Below are positions 1-8,602 of a DNA stretch of 64,000 nucleotides, piece after piece. Both the position numbers and the translations under genes were made by a program. Below the pieces are notes generated by a model. That model searched no databases. It was not told where the DNA came from and was given only the letters and a program-made list of their open reading frames with translations. Every line of letters begins with the position of its first letter. Within the stretch, counting starts at the first letter, position 1. The DNA lies in contig JAHEIH010000026.1 of assembly GCA_024639455.1 (NCBI GenBank), positions 421,530 through 485,529 on the forward strand. Direction: 5' to 3'. Source of the stretch: Cellvibrionales bacterium (GTDB lineage: Bacteria > Pseudomonadota > Gammaproteobacteria > Pseudomonadales > JAHEIH01).

Positions 1-955
1 GTACTTCTTGGTCGGCCACGCGGGTAGCTTCGGCGGTGTGTGTGGCATTAGAGGCTACATCGTGCACAGTGGCCGTCATTTCATTCATTGCTGTGGCGAC
101 CATGTCGATCTCTTTGGCTTGGCGATCCATGTCGTCATTGGTGCGGCGCGAGACGTCTACCGCTTGCAAGGCAGATTCTTCTAAGTTACCGGCGGCGTCA
201 CCGATGCGCCAAACAACGGTTTCTAGTTGGGATTGCAGCATTTTGATGGCCAGTTGTAACTGACCCAGTTCATCGCCGCGCCCGGTATATACGTGTTGGG
301 CGATGGGGTTGCTAAAGATTGTCGCTGCGTCACTGGCCGCTTGGCGCCAGGGGGTGGCGATCATGTTAGCGCCAACAACGCCCACGACTAAGCCGGCGAC
401 TAAGCCTGCCACGGCACCGACCCAGCCCATACCTGACATGGCGACGCTGACCACGGTGGCCACAAGCAGTGCTGCCGTTTGGCAATATACGATGCTGCCA
501 GTCAAATTGGGCGTGAGTTTACCCAGCATTGCTTTCCAACTGGGGGTTCCCTTCCAAACCTCTTGGTAAAGTTTTACGGCGGTGTCCACGTGTTGGCGTT
601 TGGGTTTTAGGCGTACCGATTGGTAGCCGATGGTCTGTCCGTTTTCTTTAATCTGGGTGACAAAGGCGTCCACCCAGTAGTGGTCACCATTCTTGCAGCG
701 GTTCTTTACGATGCCCATCCACGGTTTATCCGACTTGATGGTATCCCATAAATCTTTAAAGGCGGCAGGCGGCATGTCGGGGTGTCTTACCACGTTGTGG
801 CTTTTTCCCAGCAACTCATCTTCGCTAAATCCAGCGATACTCAAAAAATCGTCGTTGACGTAATTGGTCATACCTCTTAGATCGGTGGTCGAGACAATGC
901 GCTGTGAGGCAGGGTAATCATTCTCGCGGTTAGTAACGGGTAAATTCTTTTTCAC
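1..955 (-). CDS. Aer-like PAS methyl-accepting chemotaxis protein (partial, 3' end outside window)
   Basis: About 318 residues are visible from a GTG start at 955, chosen because AGTAGG lies about eight bases upstream and the PAS domain begins soon after. Residues ~20-115 form an Aer-type PAS domain (NDDFLSIAGFSEDELLGK, then RHPDMP and KNRCKNGDHYWVDAFV), which in this family usually binds FAD and senses redox or energy state. Residues ~152-200 are a hydrophobic hairpin without a periplasmic sensor domain, followed by a HAMP-like stretch (GDELGQLQLAIKML) and the start of the cytoplasmic signalling helix (ATAMNEMTATVHDVASNA). It should sit in the inner membrane and signal to CheW/CheA. The C-terminal hairpin tip is beyond the window edge, so completeness cannot be judged. 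The ligand is inferred from the family only. Confidence 0.9.
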   Translation of the reverse strand, partial: MKKNLPVTNRENDYPASQRIVSTTDLRGMTNYVNDDFLSIAGFSEDELLGKSHNVVRHPDMPPAAFKDLWDTIKSDKPWMGIVKNRCKNGDHYWVDAFVTQIKENGQTIGYQSVRLKPKRQHVDTAVKLYQEVWKGTPSWKAMLGKLTPNLTGSIVYCQTAALLVATVVSVAMSGMGWVGAVAGLVAGLVVGVVGANMIATPWRQAASDAATIFSNPIAQHVYTGRGDELGQLQLAIKMLQSQLETVVWRIGDAAGNLEESALQAVDVSRRTNDDMDRQAKEIDMVATAMNEMTATVHDVASNATHTAEATRVADQEV

Positions 956-1048
956 GTGGTTACCTACTGTAAAAAAAGTGACTCAGTAGGGAAATTATCG
1001 GCAGAAGGTGTAGATGCTTAAGGCGTGTGTCAACATGCTTGATGAAGA

Positions 1049-1075
1049 TAAAAAAAACCCACCAGAAGGTGGGTT
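1049..1075 (-). terminator. Rho-independent terminator of the cold-shock gene
   Basis: On the minus strand an 8-bp stem (AACCCACC pairing with GGTGGGTT, loop AGAA/TTCT) is followed by an uninterrupted T-run. It starts about 25 bases after the stop of the cold-shock gene, the position expected for its terminator, and separates it from the chemotaxis receptor. Confidence 0.88.
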
Positions 1076-1098
1076 CTTTAAGCGTTCAAACGTTCCGA

Positions 1099-1305
1099 TT
1101 ATACGGCTACAACGTTCTCAGCTTGTGGGCCTTTGGCACCTTGAGTCACAGTGAACTGGACTTTTTGGCCTTCAGCCAGTGATTTGAAACCGTCACCTTG
1201 GATAGCGCTGAAGTGAACAAACACGTCTGGGCCGCCTTCCTGCTCGATGAAGCCAAAACCTTTAGAATCGTTGAACCATTTAACTTGGCCAGTAATAGTA
1301 GACAT
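1099..1305 (-). CDS. CspA-family cold-shock protein
   Basis: A 68-residue single cold-shock domain covering the whole protein. RNP1 (KGFGFIE) and RNP2 (VFVHF) nucleic-acid-binding motifs are intact, and the protein opens TGQVKWFN as is typical. It binds single-stranded RNA or DNA and acts as an RNA chaperone. The start at 1305 is fixed by AGGAGA six bases upstream and by family length; a longer in-frame extension to 1398 is leader sequence. The roughly 200-base AT-rich region upstream to the divergent lplT-aas gene could hold the long regulatory leader common in this family, but I see no specific element I can name. Whether this copy is cold-induced or constitutive is not decidable here. Confidence 0.95.
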   Translation of the reverse strand: MSTITGQVKWFNDSKGFGFIEQEGGPDVFVHFSAIQGDGFKSLAEGQKVQFTVTQGAKGPQAENVVAV

Positions 1306-1550
1306 ACATTTCTCCTGTATTTCATAAATTTCGATGTAGCGGGAAACACAGGTATTGCTAGGAAGGGGCCTTGTAAAGCTTTGACTACCGTGAAACAACT
1401 GTTTTTCGTGCTGAAAACATTATGGGTGAGCCCTAATAAAAAAGCAATGTAATGGCAAACTATTTTTACAGGTCAATTTGTGGCGTATTTTGCCGCTGAT
1501 GCTGCGAGGTAAAGAAATTACAATAAAAGTTACACAAATTTGAGGTGGCT

Positions 1551-4500
1551 ATGGGTCAATATCGCTCTGCCGTAAGCGCGGCTAAAACATCACTAATGCT
1601 ATTGCTGTTGAGTACCTGCCTTGATGTCGGGGTGCTGACCCTAACCTACTTGGGGGCACAGCATGTCCATGGTGCCACGACCTTTGCTCTGTTGGCGGGT
1701 GTGCCAACGGTTTTGCTGGCCTTTCCCGCCGCTAAACTCAGTGTCTTTTGGTCCCCTGAGCGCACCGTGGTTCGGGCAGCGCTTTGGGCAATCGGCGGCA
1801 CTCTGGCGGTGGCCGGCAGTCTATACGTTGCCCCCGGCCTGGCATTGGTCGCCTTCGCTCTTTACGCCTGTCGCTTAGCTTTTAATTGGCCGTCCATTTT
1901 GTTAATCGTGCAGCGCCAGCAGCGCCATTGGTCGGTGGCAACGTTGATTGCTATGCGCCTAGCCATTGGTGTGTGTGCCGCGACCATGGGATATTTAATG
2001 GTGGGGTATACCTTCACTAGCTTTGGTCTTGCTCCCGTGGTCAGTTTGTTATTAGCTATCGCCGTGTTGCAGTGGTGGCTGGCCACGCGCTGTCCTGAAA
2101 CACAGGAAAGCCAATCATTACCGTCATTGGCAGCGTGGTTTGACGCGGCTTCTTATCGCAAGGGCTTTGCGCATTTGCCCCCCGCGTTACGTAGCCGTTT
2201 GATGGCCATTTTGTTGCCGCAGGGCATGCTGGTGGTGTTGGCGATTTTTGCCATTCAGGCCATGCGTTACATGTCGGCTAACGATCTTACGGCTGTTGCT
2301 GTCGATGGTGTGGGTTACACTGCCGCCGCTGGTCTGTTGATGGGGGCGCTGTTGAGCGCGCGACGCCACCGCGACTTTGTCGAAACGAGCAGCTTGCCGC
2401 TAGGGCTCATTATCCTGTTGTTTTCGCTTGCGATGTCGCTCACTGTCGACTCTAGCTTTGGCTACACCGTGGTGATCTTGAGTGCAGGATGCGGCGCTAT
2501 GATGGCCTTAATCAGTCTGCGTGCGTTGGGTCGAGTTAAGCAAAACGAACAAACCAGTGCTCTCATCATGCAGATGGAGACAGCCACTATTGCACTGGCC
2601 ACGGTGGTAGGTATCAGTTTGCATCTGCTGGTATTGCAGATCAGTGAATCGCCATTATTTGCTTTTGCCATCGCACTGGTGTTGGTGACCATTTCGCTAT
2701 TGCAGCTCATTTTCCGCCTGCCGTGGTCGATGGCACGTATGTTGATCGCGGGTTTAACCCTGCAGCGGCACAATATTTTCGTACAGGGTAGCGACAACAT
2801 TCCCCTAAGCGGCGGTGTGTTTATGCTGGCTAACCACATCTCTTGGCTTGACTGGGCTATCGTTCAGGTTGGCTGCGCGCGCCGTATTCGAGTGATTCGG
2901 CCGCTTGGAGCCCACGAGCGTGGCTTTGTGCGGTGGTATTTTAAACGCACCGGCGCCATTTACATCAACGCCAGCGACCCCACCGATGACGACGTGGATA
3001 AAGTCGCTCAGGCGCTCAATGGTGGCGACATCGTACTGGCCTTCCCAGAGGGGACAACAAGCCGCACAGGACACATCGGCATTTTTAATCGCGATTACGA
3101 GCGTGTTTGCCGCCGTTGCAACGACGATGTGTTGATCGTGCCGGTGTATCTCTCGGGCATGAACGACAGTGAATCGACCGGCTTAGCAAGTTTGATTCGT
3201 GGCCCAAATTTACAGAAAACCCAGCGCGATCAAATTCTCGCGTTTGGTCAGCCGTTAGCCGTGAATACCGGCGCGGATCTGCTCAAACGGCGCGTTTTCG
3301 ATTTGTCGATCAGTTCCTGGGAAAACTACCTCGCCAACTTGCCGACGGTCGGTGCTGCGTGGCTGAAAACGGCGTCACGTTTGGGTAACCGCATGGTGAT
3401 CGCCGACATGATCGGCGAGCCCTTAAGCGCGTATCGTGCCATGACCGCCGCCATTAATATGGGGCGTTACATTGCTAAAAAGAGCCCTGAGCAAAACATC
3501 GGAGTGTTGATGCCGACCAGTGCCGGCGGGGCGCTGGCTAACATGGCGATCGCCCTGCAGGGCAAGACGATCGTGAACCTCAATTACACCGCTAATGTCG
3601 ATGCCTTGTGTGCCGCGGTTGACGAGGCTGAGTTGCACACCATTTACACCTCGAAGTTATTCCTGCACCGCTTATCGCAACGCGGTATTGTGTTGGATAA
3701 GCTGTTTGACAAGGTCACCGTGGTGTATCTCGAAGATGTTAAGGCATCGCTGTCCAAGCTAGTGTTGTTGCCAACCTTGTTGGCGCTCATGGTGTTGCCT
3801 TCTGGTCTTATTGTGCGCTTGTTCAACAAGGCGAGTGACCCCAATGCCACGGCGGCGATATTGTTTTCCAGTGGCAGCGAGGGCAAGCCCAAGGGTGTGA
3901 TGCTTAGCCATCGCAATATCATGGGTAATATGAAGCAGATTTCGTTGGTGTTGAATGCTGGGGAGGAGGACGTGGTGATGGCGTCGCTACCCTTGTTCCA
4001 TGCCTTTGGCCTGACAGCAACCATGTTTTTGCCATTAATTGAAGGTATGCCGATGATCTGTCATGCCGACCCCACCGATGCGGTCGGTGTTTGCCAGGCA
4101 GTCGCGAAATACCGCGCCACCCTGTTATTTGGTACCTCAACCTTTTTCCGTCTTTACACCCGTAATAGTAAGGTGCACCCACTGATGTTAGACAGCGTGC
4201 GCCTTGTGGTGGCCGGCGCAGAAAAGCTGTTGCCGGAAGTACGTGCAGCCTTTGAGCAGAAATTTAACAAGCGGTTGCTGGAGGGCTACGGTGCCACAGA
4301 GACGACACCGGTGGCCAGTTGCAACTTGCCGGATGTGCTCGACACCCATTACTGGACGGTGCAGTTGGCGGGTAAGGTCGGTACGGTGGGTATGCCACTG
4401 CCTGGCACCAGCTTCAAGATTGTTGACCCTGATAGTTTTGAAGAGCTACCCAGCGGCGAGGCGGGGATGATATTGATCGGTGGTCTACAGGTAATGCAAG

Positions 4501-4943
4501 GGTATTTGAACAACCCTGAAAAAACCGCCGAGGTGATCAAGGAAATCGATGGTACGCGCTGGTATGTCACTGGCGACAAAGGCTGGATCGACGATGATGG
4601 ATTCTTGACCATCGTCGACCGCTACTCTCGCTTTGCCAAGCTCGGCGGTGAGATGGTGGGCCTGGGTCGGGTAGAAAGCTATGCCAAGCAAGCGCTGGCC
4701 GCCGATGTGATAGTCATAGCGGTTAACGTACCCGACGATAAGAAGGGTGAGAAAATCGTGTTGTTGTGTGATACTGAGGTCGATTTAAAAACCCTCAAAA
4801 AGGGCATGACCGAAGCGGGGGCAAGCCCCTTGGAAATGCCTGCTCAGGTTTTCACGCTCGAGGAAATGCCCTTGCTCGGCTCGGGCAAAACCGACTTTAG
4901 TAAAGCTAAACAGGTAGCCATTGCATGTCTCAATCAGAAGTGA
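1551..4943 (+). CDS. aas: LplT-Aas fusion: lysophospholipid transporter / acyltransferase / acyl-ACP synthetase
   Basis: 1130 residues in three blocks. Residues ~1-400 are a 12-helix MFS transporter of the LplT type (lysophospholipid flippase). Residues ~410-620 are a PlsC-type acyltransferase with the HX4D motif in NHISWLD and FPEGTTSRTG. Residues ~620-1130 are an AMP-binding acyl-ACP synthetase (ILFSSGSEGKPKGVMLSH, GYGATETTP, YVTGDKGWID). In Escherichia coli the transporter is a separate protein, so this is a natural fusion that imports 2-acyl-glycerophosphoethanolamine and re-acylates it at the inner face of the inner membrane. A GTG at 1545 is also in frame, but GAGG at 1542-1545 is then the ribosome-binding site itself, so ATG 1551 is preferred. 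Overlaps the next gene by 19 bases. Confidence 0.94.
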   Translation: MGQYRSAVSAAKTSLMLLLLSTCLDVGVLTLTYLGAQHVHGATTFALLAGVPTVLLAFPAAKLSVFWSPERTVVRAALWAIGGTLAVAGSLYVAPGLALVAFALYACRLAFNWPSILLIVQRQQRHWSVATLIAMRLAIGVCAATMGYLMVGYTFTSFGLAPVVSLLLAIAVLQWWLATRCPETQESQSLPSLAAWFDAASYRKGFAHLPPALRSRLMAILLPQGMLVVLAIFAIQAMRYMSANDLTAVAVDGVGYTAAAGLLMGALLSARRHRDFVETSSLPLGLIILLFSLAMSLTVDSSFGYTVVILSAGCGAMMALISLRALGRVKQNEQTSALIMQMETATIALATVVGISLHLLVLQISESPLFAFAIALVLVTISLLQLIFRLPWSMARMLIAGLTLQRHNIFVQGSDNIPLSGGVFMLANHISWLDWAIVQVGCARRIRVIRPLGAHERGFVRWYFKRTGAIYINASDPTDDDVDKVAQALNGGDIVLAFPEGTTSRTGHIGIFNRDYERVCRRCNDDVLIVPVYLSGMNDSESTGLASLIRGPNLQKTQRDQILAFGQPLAVNTGADLLKRRVFDLSISSWENYLANLPTVGAAWLKTASRLGNRMVIADMIGEPLSAYRAMTAAINMGRYIAKKSPEQNIGVLMPTSAGGALANMAIALQGKTIVNLNYTANVDALCAAVDEAELHTIYTSKLFLHRLSQRGIVLDKLFDKVTVVYLEDVKASLSKLVLLPTLLALMVLPSGLIVRLFNKASDPNATAAILFSSGSEGKPKGVMLSHRNIMGNMKQISLVLNAGEEDVVMASLPLFHAFGLTATMFLPLIEGMPMICHADPTDAVGVCQAVAKYRATLLFGTSTFFRLYTRNSKVHPLMLDSVRLVVAGAEKLLPEVRAAFEQKFNKRLLEGYGATETTPVASCNLPDVLDTHYWTVQLAGKVGTVGMPLPGTSFKIVDPDSFEELPSGEAGMILIGGLQVMQGYLNNPEKTAEVIKEIDGTRWYVTGDKGWIDDDGFLTIVDRYSRFAKLGGEMVGLGRVESYAKQALAADVIVIAVNVPDDKKGEKIVLLCDTEVDLKTLKKGMTEAGASPLEMPAQVFTLEEMPLLGSGKTDFSKAKQVAIACLNQK

Positions 4944-5146
4944 CCCCAGGTCTATACATTCACTACAAAGGGGGCGAGTACCGCGTGATGGATACCGCCA
5001 TCCACAGTGAAACTCTTGAGCCCATGGTGGTCTACCGCCCCCTCTACGGCGAGGGCAAACTGTGGGTTCGCCCGGCGCATATGTTTTTTGAAACGGTAAA
5101 TGTCGATGGCAAAGATGTGCTGCGGTTTACAAGGTTAGGTGACTAA
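4925..5146 (+). CDS. DUF1653 family small protein
   Basis: 73 residues. The pattern GLYIHYKGGEYRVMDTAIHSET followed by VVYRPLY, LWVRP and MFFETV is diagnostic of DUF1653, a small beta-rich family of unknown biochemical role found in many proteobacteria. There is no signal peptide or membrane segment, so it is probably cytosolic. It starts inside the last 19 bases of lplT-aas and so is probably translated from the same message; whether this coupling means a functional link to lipid repair is only a guess. Confidence 0.85.
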   Translation: MSQSEVTPGLYIHYKGGEYRVMDTAIHSETLEPMVVYRPLYGEGKLWVRPAHMFFETVNVDGKDVLRFTRLGD

Positions 5147-5215
5147 TCGTACGTTAAAGGCTGTTATTCCCCAGTCTGCGCGCTAAAATAATCCCTTTTT
5201 GGCCGAGAGCTGACC

Positions 5216-6445
5216 ATGAGCAAGAAAGGATTTACCACTACCATCCTCCATTCTGATCGCAGCAAAGCGATTGAACACGGCGCCCTTCACAAGCCCATCC
5301 ACACGTCTGTGGCGTTTGAATACCGCCATTCGCGCGATATCGCTGAGGTGTTTCAAGGCAAGAAGAGCGGTTATACCTATGCCCGACAGGTGAATCCCAC
5401 GGTCACCGCGTTGGAAGACAAGGTCACCGCCATGGAAGACGGCGTGGCAACCACCTGCTTTTCAACGGGAATGGCGGCTATTACGGCCTTTTTGTTCGCT
5501 CTCTTGAAAGAGGGCGACCACTTTATCGCCAGCTCTTTTCTATTTGGCAATACCAACAGCTTGTTTAATTCGCTGGGTAATTTCGGTATCGACGTCAGCT
5601 TCGTCGATATTACCGATACGGCGGCTGTGGCGGCGGCATTCCGTGCCAATACCAAGGCTCTATTCGTCGAGACTATTGCCAACCCTTGCACGCAAATCGG
5701 CGACCTCGGTGCGATCGGTGACCTGTGCGAGCAGCACGGTGTAGTCTACATCGTCGACAACACCATGACCTCGCCCTATTTGTTCCGCCCCAAGGCGGTT
5801 AAAGCCAGCATGGTGGTCAACTCACTGACCAAGTGCGTCGGCGGGCATGGCGATGCGCTGGGTGGTGCGATCACAGAGACAGGGCTGTTCGACTGGCGTC
5901 AATTTGACAACCTCATCGATAACTATAAAAAGGGCGATCCTCGCCTGTGGGGTATGACCCAGATTAAGAAGAAAGGCCTGCGCGACACCGGTGCAACCTT
6001 GGCGCCTCAGGCGGCGCATATTTTGGCGCTTGGCGCAGAAACTTTGGCGCTGCGCCAGGAGCGCTCGTCGGCGAATGCGCTGTCGCTAGCGCAATTCTTT
6101 GAAGCTCATCCCAAGGTCAACAAGGTGTACTACCCAGGTCTTGAAAGCCACCCGCAGCACGCCATTGCCGCGTCCAACTACCGCACCTTTGGCTTCTTGA
6201 TGAGCATTGAGTTACACGACAGCATCGATTGCTTTGACTTCCTCGATGCGCTGGAATTGGTGGTGGTATCGAGCAACTTAGGCGACAACCGTACCCTAGC
6301 GATCCCCGTGGCCCACACCATTTTTTACGAAATGGGCGCCGCGCGGCGCGCCGAGATGGGCATTGCCGACGGCACTGTACGACTTTCCATTGGTATTGAA
6401 GATATCGACGATTTGATCGCCGATTTCGAGCGCGCCCTGGCTTAA
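5216..6445 (+). CDS. PLP-dependent Cys/Met metabolism enzyme (cystathionine gamma-synthase / O-acyl-homoserine sulfhydrylase family)
   Basis: 409 residues, the usual length of this fold-type I family. Recognisable blocks are YTYARQVNPTVTALEDKV, the phosphate-binding CFSTGMAAI, the aspartate region VYIVDNTMTSP and the lysine that forms the Schiff base with PLP in NSLTKCVGGHGDALGGA. Members make homocysteine or cystathionine from O-acyl-homoserine; which acyl donor and sulfur nucleophile this one uses cannot be read from the sequence, so no gene symbol is given. ATG 5216 has only a weak purine tract (GAGAGC) before it. Convergent with the next gene, with stop codons interlocked at 6442-6445 (TTAA). 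Confidence 0.85.
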   Translation: MSKKGFTTTILHSDRSKAIEHGALHKPIHTSVAFEYRHSRDIAEVFQGKKSGYTYARQVNPTVTALEDKVTAMEDGVATTCFSTGMAAITAFLFALLKEGDHFIASSFLFGNTNSLFNSLGNFGIDVSFVDITDTAAVAAAFRANTKALFVETIANPCTQIGDLGAIGDLCEQHGVVYIVDNTMTSPYLFRPKAVKASMVVNSLTKCVGGHGDALGGAITETGLFDWRQFDNLIDNYKKGDPRLWGMTQIKKKGLRDTGATLAPQAAHILALGAETLALRQERSSANALSLAQFFEAHPKVNKVYYPGLESHPQHAIAASNYRTFGFLMSIELHDSIDCFDFLDALELVVVSSNLGDNRTLAIPVAHTIFYEMGAARRAEMGIADGTVRLSIGIEDIDDLIADFERALA

Positions 6446-6852
6446 TCCCAGGGCATGGGGCGTTGTTCTGATATGCGGATCATGCCCCTCGCCATGCGGT
6501 AAAGCACCCACAAACCGGTAAATAGCATCATGGCGAAAGCGACTGGGAAGCCAATGATGGTGATGAACAGGGCGATGGCGATGATGTACCACAGCGCCGC
6601 AAACCAGAACGTGCGGATTTGCCAGCTGAAGTGGCTATCTAAATAAGTACCGAAAGTATCATCGCGATACACGTAGTTAAGCACCACGGCGATGATCGAT
6701 GGCCAGCCCGTTAAAAAGGCCGTCACCACAAATGCCGAGCTTAATACCCCGGTAATGGCGCTGAATAAATGCAGGCCATAAATAATATAGGTTAGCGTTA
6801 TCAAGCGTTGCTCGGGAACGCGAATAATGAGATTGTCTGCAGGGTTTTCCAT
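6442..6852 (-). CDS. DUF4870-like small integral membrane protein
   Basis: 136 residues with three or four hydrophobic segments (for example LITLTYIIYGLHLFSAITG, IRTFWFAALWYIIAIALFI and FAMMLFTGLWVLYRMARGM). The layout of a short N-terminal tail, VYRDDTFGTYLDSHFSWQIRTFW between helices and a final RMARGM matches DUF4870 proteins, inner-membrane proteins of unknown function. Transcribed divergently from birA and convergently with the preceding PLP enzyme, whose stop codon it overlaps. No function is claimed. Confidence 0.8.
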   Translation of the reverse strand: MENPADNLIIRVPEQRLITLTYIIYGLHLFSAITGVLSSAFVVTAFLTGWPSIIAVVLNYVYRDDTFGTYLDSHFSWQIRTFWFAALWYIIAIALFITIIGFPVAFAMMLFTGLWVLYRMARGMIRISEQRPMPWD

Positions 6853-6944
6853 GTGTGTTCTCTGTGGTTAACTACTGATTAAGACGCGACCAGAGTACAC
6901 TATGGATGCACTGCTGGTGAAATTTTTCCCCTGTTGAGACCCCA

Positions 6945-7778
6945 ATGGACACTCCCTCTCTTACGCCCCTAGAGTCTGATCTGCTCGATACGCAAAGTAT
7001 TGTCGAGTTTCTCAGCGCTAGTACGCGGCAGCAGTTACATGATATTCACTACTTTAACGTGATCGATTCCACCAACGTGGCGGCAATGCAGGGCATTCAT
7101 CAGGGGCGACGCCACGGTCACGTCTATTTAGCCGAACAGCAAACCGCAGGGCGCGGTCGGCGCGGGCGCGAGTGGATCTCGCCCTTTGCTAGCAATATAT
7201 ACATGAGCATGGTTTGGCAGTTTAACGGGCGCAGTGATATTAGCGCTCTGAGCTTGGCGGTGGGTGTGGCGGTATGTCGCGCGCTGCAATGCCTAGGTAT
7301 TACCGGTGTTGGGCTCAAGTGGCCTAATGATATTCTCGCCAACGGTAAAAAACTTGGTGGTGTATTGTTAGAGATGCAAGGTGACCCCAGCCATGAGTGC
7401 CATGTGGTGATCGGGATTGGGCTCAATGTATTGATGGCGGATAACCACGCCGCCTTGATTACCCAGCCTTGGGTGGATCTAACGTCGTTGTGCGACGGCG
7501 CGAGACCGAGTCGCAACCAACTGGTGGCCGCGCTACTTGACGCCCTAGTGACGGTGTTGGGTGAATACAAGCAAGGCGGATTTGCCGTGTTAAAAAATGC
7601 CTGGCTTGCGCTCGACGTATACGCCGGTGAAGAAGTCATGGTGCAATTGGGCGACGACTATATTTTTGGCACCGCCAGTGGCGTTGACGATAATGGCGCG
7701 CTTCGCTTACATACCTCAATGGGCATGCAAGTCTTCCACGGCGGTGAAGTGAGTTTACGCCCCAAGGGTGCACTATGA
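6945..7778 (+). CDS. birA: Biotin-[acetyl-CoA-carboxylase] ligase, catalytic domain only
   Basis: 277 residues containing the biotinyl-AMP site GRGRRGREWISPFASNIYMS, the lysine region VGLKWPNDI and KKLGGVLLEM, and the C-terminal SH3-like domain (GTASGVDDNGALRL). It activates biotin to biotinyl-5'-AMP and transfers it to the carboxyl-carrier lysine of acetyl-CoA carboxylase. The protein begins at the point where E. coli BirA leaves its winged-helix domain: the roughly 60-residue DNA-binding part is absent. An in-frame TGA at 6918-6920 and only 92 bases to the divergent neighbour exclude a missed upstream start. It should therefore be an enzyme but not the biotin-operon repressor. Overlaps coaX by four bases (ATGA). 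Confidence 0.93.
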   Translation: MDTPSLTPLESDLLDTQSIVEFLSASTRQQLHDIHYFNVIDSTNVAAMQGIHQGRRHGHVYLAEQQTAGRGRRGREWISPFASNIYMSMVWQFNGRSDISALSLAVGVAVCRALQCLGITGVGLKWPNDILANGKKLGGVLLEMQGDPSHECHVVIGIGLNVLMADNHAALITQPWVDLTSLCDGARPSRNQLVAALLDALVTVLGEYKQGGFAVLKNAWLALDVYAGEEVMVQLGDDYIFGTASGVDDNGALRLHTSMGMQVFHGGEVSLRPKGAL

Positions 7779-8500
7779 GACTGGAATTCGATATCGGTAA
7801 CACAAATCATAAATGGCGACTTTTAGACGGCGGCCAAGTGGTGCGTCGCGGCAGTTTTGCCAATAACAGCGACGGGCTGCAGGACATTCCGCAACATGGT
7901 GTCAGCGAGATTTGGGCGGCTTGTGTCGCCAATGTTCGCTATGTCGAAGCGCTGGCCAAGTGGGCCTCGACCTTTGGCGTTGAAGTTCAGCACGCCGTGG
8001 TAACCCAGCAGGCGTCGGGGGTGGTGTGTGCCTATTCTGAACCGTGCCGATTAGGTATTGATCGTTGGCTTGCGGTATTGGCGGCTTACTATCGCTATGG
8101 CCCAACGTGTGTGATCGATATTGGTAGCGCGATGACGGTGGATGCGGTGGATGAAAATGGTATTCATCTGGGCGGTTACATCGTGCCTGGCTACCAATTG
8201 TTGTTGCGTGCGCTGTTCAAAGATACCGATAAAGTACGCTGGGCTGAAAACGAGGTAAGTGACGATTTATCTCTGGCCAAAGATACCGGCAATGCGGTGG
8301 TGGCAGGTGTAAAATTGATGCTGGTGGGTTTTGTTGAGCAGGCGATTGCACGGCTGCCTTCTGAGAATGTTCAGATAGTCTTCACCGGTGGCGGCGGGCG
8401 AATACTGCGTGAAGCCTGCGATGACCGTGGTCTCTGGCTGGAGGATCTCGTGTTTGAGGGTCTGGCATTGGCTGCGCGCGAGCCAGTAAAGCTGGCCTAA
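7775..8500 (+). CDS. coaX: Type III pantothenate kinase
   Basis: 241 residues of the ASKHA fold. The N-terminal phosphate-binding loop is EFDIGNTNHKW, the substrate and catalytic region is CRLGIDRWLAVLAA, and the second nucleotide-binding region is CVIDIGSAMTVDAVD with GGYIVPGYQLLL. It performs the first step of coenzyme A synthesis, phosphorylation of pantothenate, and is typically insensitive to CoA feedback. Translationally coupled to birA through ATGA. The birA-coaX pair is a common arrangement in Pseudomonas-like genomes. The later CoA enzyme dephospho-CoA kinase is also in this window at 28.1 kb. Confidence 0.95.
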   Translation: MRLEFDIGNTNHKWRLLDGGQVVRRGSFANNSDGLQDIPQHGVSEIWAACVANVRYVEALAKWASTFGVEVQHAVVTQQASGVVCAYSEPCRLGIDRWLAVLAAYYRYGPTCVIDIGSAMTVDAVDENGIHLGGYIVPGYQLLLRALFKDTDKVRWAENEVSDDLSLAKDTGNAVVAGVKLMLVGFVEQAIARLPSENVQIVFTGGGGRILREACDDRGLWLEDLVFEGLALAAREPVKLA

Positions 8501-8602
8501 ATTAGCGTGCTAGGTAACTCCCATTCTCCCCCCAAGGTTGCTATGATAAGTCGCTAATAATATCCCGCGGCCTTGTAGGCAAATCGCTAAGGAAACCAAT
8601 CA

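Noticed and set aside
36..569. Plus-strand frames over the first 600 bases
   Set aside because: Antisense shadows of the PAS-chemotaxis receptor, whose minus-strand reading is continuous and recognisable.
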